From: an uncultured Oscillospiraceae bacterium
GTDB lineage: Bacteria; Bacillota; Clostridia; Oscillospirales; Oscillospiraceae
Direction of reading: 5' to 3'
Assembly (NCBI GenBank): GCA_900762005.1
Contig: CAAFEV010000220.1
Span: forward strand, 1 to 8,677
DNA length: 8,677 nt
Of the stretch, positions 5,723 to 8,677 are shown in pieces. The position numbers and the translations under genes are program-made. Positions within the stretch are counted from its first letter, which is position 1. Every line of letters begins with the position of its first letter. The notes under the pieces are model-generated. The model worked only from the letters and a program-made list of their open reading frames with translations, had not been told where the DNA came from and made no database searches.

Positions 5723-6499
5723 AGTATCATTGCCGCATATTTGCGCTATTTGGAGGAACTGGGGGCAGGGCAGCGCACACCGCCTGAGGGAATTGTCCTC
5801 ACGCAGGAAGTACCTCTCGCCCGTGCAGCCGAGCTGCAAGCGCAGATTCAATCCACCGGTGTGCCGGAATTTGTGCGCCGCTGTGCCGCTGCCGACGGGG
5901 AAGTCCTGCCGGAAGCGTGGTACGCCGACTATTCAGACGAAAAGCTGCTTGCCGCGCTCAGTGCGCTTGCGCAGCGGGAGACGGAGCAAGAACTGCAGAC
6001 AGAGCAGGCACCGGAGGCGGAGCCGGAGCAATTTCCCGAGCCGCCGAAAATTGAGGAGCCGGACGGTTCCCGTAATGCATGTGAGGTGCTGCTGGACTGT
6101 TGCCTGCTCGACGAAAGCCTGATGCAGTATTTGATTGATATTTGCAAGCGCGGAGACGACAGGGAGTTTCAGAGGCTCGCACTCGTAACGACGCGCAAGG
6201 CCTTTTTGCTTGCGGATTTTTTGTCGTGGTTCGCCGAAAAGCCCAAGCTTGCCTCGCAGGAGGAGCAGGTCTGTGTGCTTTTGATGGATGCCTGTATGGA
6301 CCGTCTGGCAGCCGACGGGCAGAAGGAGCTGATGGCGGCACTGTTGAGCGGAGACGAGACGACCTTCTCCCTGTTTCGGTGCGAAGCACCGGAGCTGATG
6401 CACATGCCGCAGGCGACCTATGCGTGGTATGAGACGTATTATTTACAGAGCTATTATCCTGTGCGCTATTTACTCAAATATAACGGCATAAAATTTTAA
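5720..6499 (+). CDS. hypothetical protein, acidic, 259 aa
   Basis: The family was not recognised. The protein has no signal peptide and no convincing membrane span, so it is probably cytosolic. An N-terminal part (1-85) is predicted mostly helical with many Ala, Leu and Glu. It is followed by a Glu/Gln/Pro-rich acidic linker (about 86-118). A second, mostly helical block (119-228) contains a CCLLDES segment, and an aromatic C-terminus (229-259) is rich in Tyr and Trp. The two-part build with a flexible linker suggests two domains. TTG 5720 is supported by AGGTGA 7 nt upstream. The gene is divergent from degV with 117-123 nt between the starts, and a strong terminator follows its stop. The coding call rests on the ribosome site, the coherent long frame, composition like the neighbours and the well-placed terminator. 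Function is unknown. Confidence 0.7.
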   Translation: MSIIAAYLRYLEELGAGQRTPPEGIVLTQEVPLARAAELQAQIQSTGVPEFVRRCAAADGEVLPEAWYADYSDEKLLAALSALAQRETEQELQTEQAPEAEPEQFPEPPKIEEPDGSRNACEVLLDCCLLDESLMQYLIDICKRGDDREFQRLALVTTRKAFLLADFLSWFAEKPKLASQEEQVCVLLMDACMDRLAADGQKELMAALLSGDETTFSLFRCEAPELMHMPQATYAWYETYYLQSYYPVRYLLKYNGIKF

Positions 6500-6510
6500 A
6501 CGGTTTGAAA

Positions 6511-6557
6511 AAACCGGCACAGGTGCGGAACCTGCGCCGGTTTATTTCGTCTATTTT
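6511..6557 (+). terminator. Rho-independent terminator after the 259-aa gene
   Basis: AAACCGGC (6511-6518) pairs with GCCGGTTT (6536-6543). After an A/C mismatch, CAGGT (6520-6524) pairs with ACCTG (6530-6534) around loop GCGGA. A T-rich stretch to 6557 follows. The 5' arm can alternatively pair with CGGTTT at 6501-6506, giving a 6-bp hairpin with a GAAA loop. Confidence 0.75.
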
Positions 6558-6597
6558 ATTAGTAAGGTGCCATGCACCGAAAACGGAGGAAAATGAA

Positions 6598-7536
6598 ATG
6601 AAGAAATTACTGACATTTTTGAGCTTGCTGCTTGTGCTGCTGGCGGTTGGCTGTACGGGCGGCAACACTGCGGCGACCGAAGCCACAGTGCCCGCGACAA
6701 CCGCGCAGCCGACCGAACCGGCCGCATCGTTCACCTTCACACGGGAAAACTTTCCGCGCATGGACGGCTCGACTTCGATGGTGCCGATGGGTGAGGCGAT
6801 TGCCTCCGTTCTGCTCGGCGAGCCGCGGGAATCCGTCACCGATCTGGTGCAGTTCAACCGCACCACACAGTCCTTCCGCAATCTGATGGCGCATGAGTGC
6901 GACCTTCTGATTGTCGGCGAGCCGAATGCCGCCATCTATACCGAGATGGAGGAAGAGGGCTTTAAAGCAGACATTGAAACCATCGCAACCGACGCGCTGA
7001 TTTTCGTTGTCAACGAGAGCAATCCCGTCACCAATCTTACCACTGAGCAGGTGCGTGACATCTACGCAGGAACAATTACAAACTGGAGCGAGGTCGGCGG
7101 CAACGATGAGGAAATTATTCCTTTCCAGCGAAACGAGGGCGCGGGCTCGCAGGCGTTGATGCTCAAGCTGGTCATGGGCGACACGCCGCTGATGCAGGCA
7201 CCGACCGACTATGTGATAGGCGGCATGGGAATGCTTATGGAGGCGGTCAAGAGCTACGATAACTCCGCCAATGCCATCGGCTATTCCGTCTACTATTACG
7301 CAAATGACATGAAAATGGCTACCGGGCTGAAAATTCTCAGCATTGACGGTGTTGCGCCCTCCGCCGAGACCATTCGCTCCGGGGCATATCCGCATCTGAA
7401 CGCCTACTACTGTGTGATTCCCGCCGCTGCCAAGGAGGACAGTCCGAACCGCGTTCTCTACAACTGGCTGATGACCGAGGAGGGACAGCACCTGCTCTGG
7501 CAGGAGGGCTATGTGTCGGTAACGGCGTTTGAATAA
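6598..7536 (+). CDS. PstS-like substrate-binding lipoprotein
   Basis: This is an extracytoplasmic solute-binding protein of the PBP-like fold, closest by motif to phosphate-binding PstS. Its 312 aa begin with a lipoprotein signal (MKK, hydrophobic 4-16, AVGC with lipidated C19; Ala rather than Leu at -3). A Thr/Ala-rich tether runs to about 43. The binding domain follows: DGSTSMVP (56-63, phosphate-loop type GST), FNRTTQSF (86-93), DLLIVGEP (102-109), VVNESNPVTNLTTEQ (137-151), IYAGTITNWSEVGG (155-168) and FQRNEGAGSQ (176-185). It probably senses or captures phosphate or a related anion at the outer membrane face. ATG 6598 follows GGAGG (6585-6589) by 8 nt; the frame is open further upstream but only through the preceding terminator. 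No pstC, pstA or pstB is in view; the next gene is another lipoprotein. Another anion ligand is possible. Confidence 0.88.
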   Translation: MKKLLTFLSLLLVLLAVGCTGGNTAATEATVPATTAQPTEPAASFTFTRENFPRMDGSTSMVPMGEAIASVLLGEPRESVTDLVQFNRTTQSFRNLMAHECDLLIVGEPNAAIYTEMEEEGFKADIETIATDALIFVVNESNPVTNLTTEQVRDIYAGTITNWSEVGGNDEEIIPFQRNEGAGSQALMLKLVMGDTPLMQAPTDYVIGGMGMLMEAVKSYDNSANAIGYSVYYYANDMKMATGLKILSIDGVAPSAETIRSGAYPHLNAYYCVIPAAAKEDSPNRVLYNWLMTEEGQHLLWQEGYVSVTAFE

Positions 7537-7552
7537 GAAAGGGGGAGCTTGC

Positions 7553-8677
7553 ATGAAACGGCTATTTTGCGCCGTGCTTGTACTGACGCTGCTGCTGACC
7601 GGCTGTGCCCAGGGCGCACCGGAGCAAATACCCGCCGCAACTGTGATTCCAGCATCGGAAACACTTCCCGGTGGAATTATGGTTGAGACGGACTATTCCG
7701 CCTACGCGCCGAGAGTGCAGCCGAAGGCAAATTACACGCGCTTGTCCGAACAATGGATTGCGGATTTGCAGCCAGCGACGGATTATGGATTGCTCTATCC
7801 GTACATCGGCAGTTGGCTTCGAATCAGTGATTTTTCCTACCATGAGGGAGCAAACTACGGACTGACTGACGCCTCCGGCAGAATTGTGACCGATGCGGTT
7901 TATAACAGTGTTTATCAGCTCGCGGACGGTACGCAGAGCCTGCCAATCTGGATTCTGACCAAAGCGGATGCATCGGCAAACGAGGACGAATGGGCGAGCA
8001 ACCGCTATGCCTTTGCCACCTTCGACGGCTCCTTTGTCAGCGATTGCAGCTACAGCAATATCACCGCGCAGGACGGCTATATTATGGCAAGCAATTTCCG
8101 ACAGCTCCCCGACAAAGCAGGCAGCCGCACCTCTTTTACACTCTTTCGGACGGACGGCAGTGTGGTCTGCCGCTCGGAGGATTTGCCCTTCGCCGACCGG
8201 CTTTGCCAGTGCGACTACGCTGAGGAGGTATTTGCCGTGGCATTGGAGACCGGGGAGACGGACGAATGGGGTTATCCCCAAACAGCATACTATTATGCCG
8301 CAATGAACGGCGAGCTGTTCAGCGGTCCCTATCAATATGCCCTGCCCTTCTCCGACGGTTACGGGCTGGTTAGCGACGGAGAGCTGCAATACTTTGTAGA
8401 CAGAAACGGTAAGCGGCTGGAGGAAACGGGCTACAGCACGGCGGAGCCCTTTCAGAACGGCGTGACGGCGGTCATCGCTCCGGATAAAAACGAGGGCTAT
8501 GTGCTTTCTATTAAGGGCGAACACCTTGCCACGGTACAAGGAAGTACCGACGTTGATGTGTACTTTAGTGCATGGCGGATGGGGGAGTATTTGTTTTTCA
8601 GCGTGGATGACAAGTGCTTCTTCTATCGGGAGGACGGCACCCTTGTGACTATGCCGGATCATACTTCGAATTGGAAC
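7553..8677 (+). CDS. lipoprotein with WG-repeat-like segments, partial at 3' end
   Basis: The frame is open for 375 codons to the window end without a stop, so the gene is truncated by the window. It starts at ATG 7553, 16 nt after the PstS-like stop, with GGGGGAG at 7541-7547, so the two genes are probably co-transcribed. The protein begins with a lipoprotein signal (MKR, hydrophobic core, LTGC with lipidated C18), so it is anchored outside the membrane. A low-complexity tether runs to about 60. Segments resembling WG beta repeats are seen at 102-123 (YGLTDASGRIVTDAVY), 265-290 (DGYGLVSDGELQYF, then DRNGKRL) and 299-327; each has an aromatic-Gly-Leu strand, a turn with GR or GK, and a following strand. 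WG proteins are usually of unknown function. Pairing with a binding protein suggests an accessory surface role. The repeat match is by eye and degenerate. Confidence 0.85.
   Translation, partial: MKRLFCAVLVLTLLLTGCAQGAPEQIPAATVIPASETLPGGIMVETDYSAYAPRVQPKANYTRLSEQWIADLQPATDYGLLYPYIGSWLRISDFSYHEGANYGLTDASGRIVTDAVYNSVYQLADGTQSLPIWILTKADASANEDEWASNRYAFATFDGSFVSDCSYSNITAQDGYIMASNFRQLPDKAGSRTSFTLFRTDGSVVCRSEDLPFADRLCQCDYAEEVFAVALETGETDEWGYPQTAYYYAAMNGELFSGPYQYALPFSDGYGLVSDGELQYFVDRNGKRLEETGYSTAEPFQNGVTAVIAPDKNEGYVLSIKGEHLATVQGSTDVDVYFSAWRMGEYLFFSVDDKCFFYREDGTLVTMPDHTSNWN

Noticed and set aside
5933..6403. Antisense and other-frame open frames inside the 259-aa gene
   Set aside because: Several overlapping frames stay open because of the GC-rich repetitive acidic linker. 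Only the 5720 frame has a good ribosome site and ends just before a terminator.
6607..7554. Open frame of 315 codons on the - strand
   Set aside because: It lies opposite the PstS-like gene, whose product has many family motifs. The antisense product is His/Arg/Gly-rich without domain features.
7562..8662. Long open frame of 366 codons on the - strand
   Set aside because: It is antisense to the WG-type lipoprotein, which has a ribosome site, a lipoprotein signal and operon spacing. The - strand product has no recognisable motif and looks like a GC-driven shadow.
1..8677. CRISPR array, tRNA, rRNA, phage attachment site or toxin-antitoxin pair
   Set aside because: No regularly spaced repeats, cloverleaf-type sequence, rRNA segment or small gene pair of this kind was seen on either strand.

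Overview
The window looks like chromosome from an anaerobic gut-type Clostridia (Oscillospiraceae/Ruminococcaceae-like). It has moderately high GC, Firmicutes-style GGAGG ribosome binding sites, a DegV-family gene, lipoproteins of Gram-positive type, and a xanthine dehydrogenase of the selenium-dependent kind found in purine-degrading anaerobes. The taxonomic guess is inference from gene content only.

Layout from left to right. (1) 1 to about 1360: an IS110-family insertion sequence on the + strand. The DEDD recombinase is complete, but the left end runs off the window, so most of any bridge RNA is not visible. (2) 1473-4557, - strand: a two-gene operon with a fused [2Fe-2S]/molybdopterin hydroxylase (xanthine dehydrogenase type, no FAD domain) followed 13 nt later by a soluble RnfB-like polyferredoxin with four CxxCxxCxxxC motifs. 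The IS lies convergently at the operon's 3' side. (3) 4558-4753: a compact junction where the degV terminator hairpin and the probable xdh promoter overlap. (4) 4754-5596, - strand: a DegV/FakB-type fatty-acid-binding protein with a strong sigma-70-like promoter. (5) 5720-6499, + strand, divergent from degV: an unrecognised 259-aa acidic protein with a TTG start, followed by a strong terminator. (6) 6598 to the window end, + strand: a PstS-like substrate-binding lipoprotein and, 16 nt later, a second lipoprotein with WG-repeat-like beta segments that is cut by the window edge.

How the genes may work together. The hydroxylase and polyferredoxin most likely form one electron-transfer unit: a purine-type substrate is oxidised at Mo, and electrons pass through two [2Fe-2S] clusters to the polyferredoxin rather than through FAD to NAD+. 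The last two genes look like an envelope pair with a solute-binding role, with no permease or ATPase in view. No CRISPR array, tRNA, rRNA or clearly new defence system was seen. The most unusual points are the FAD-less hydroxylase/RnfB-like pair, the IS110 leader, and the overlapping regulatory hairpins at 4630-4667 and 6501-6543.
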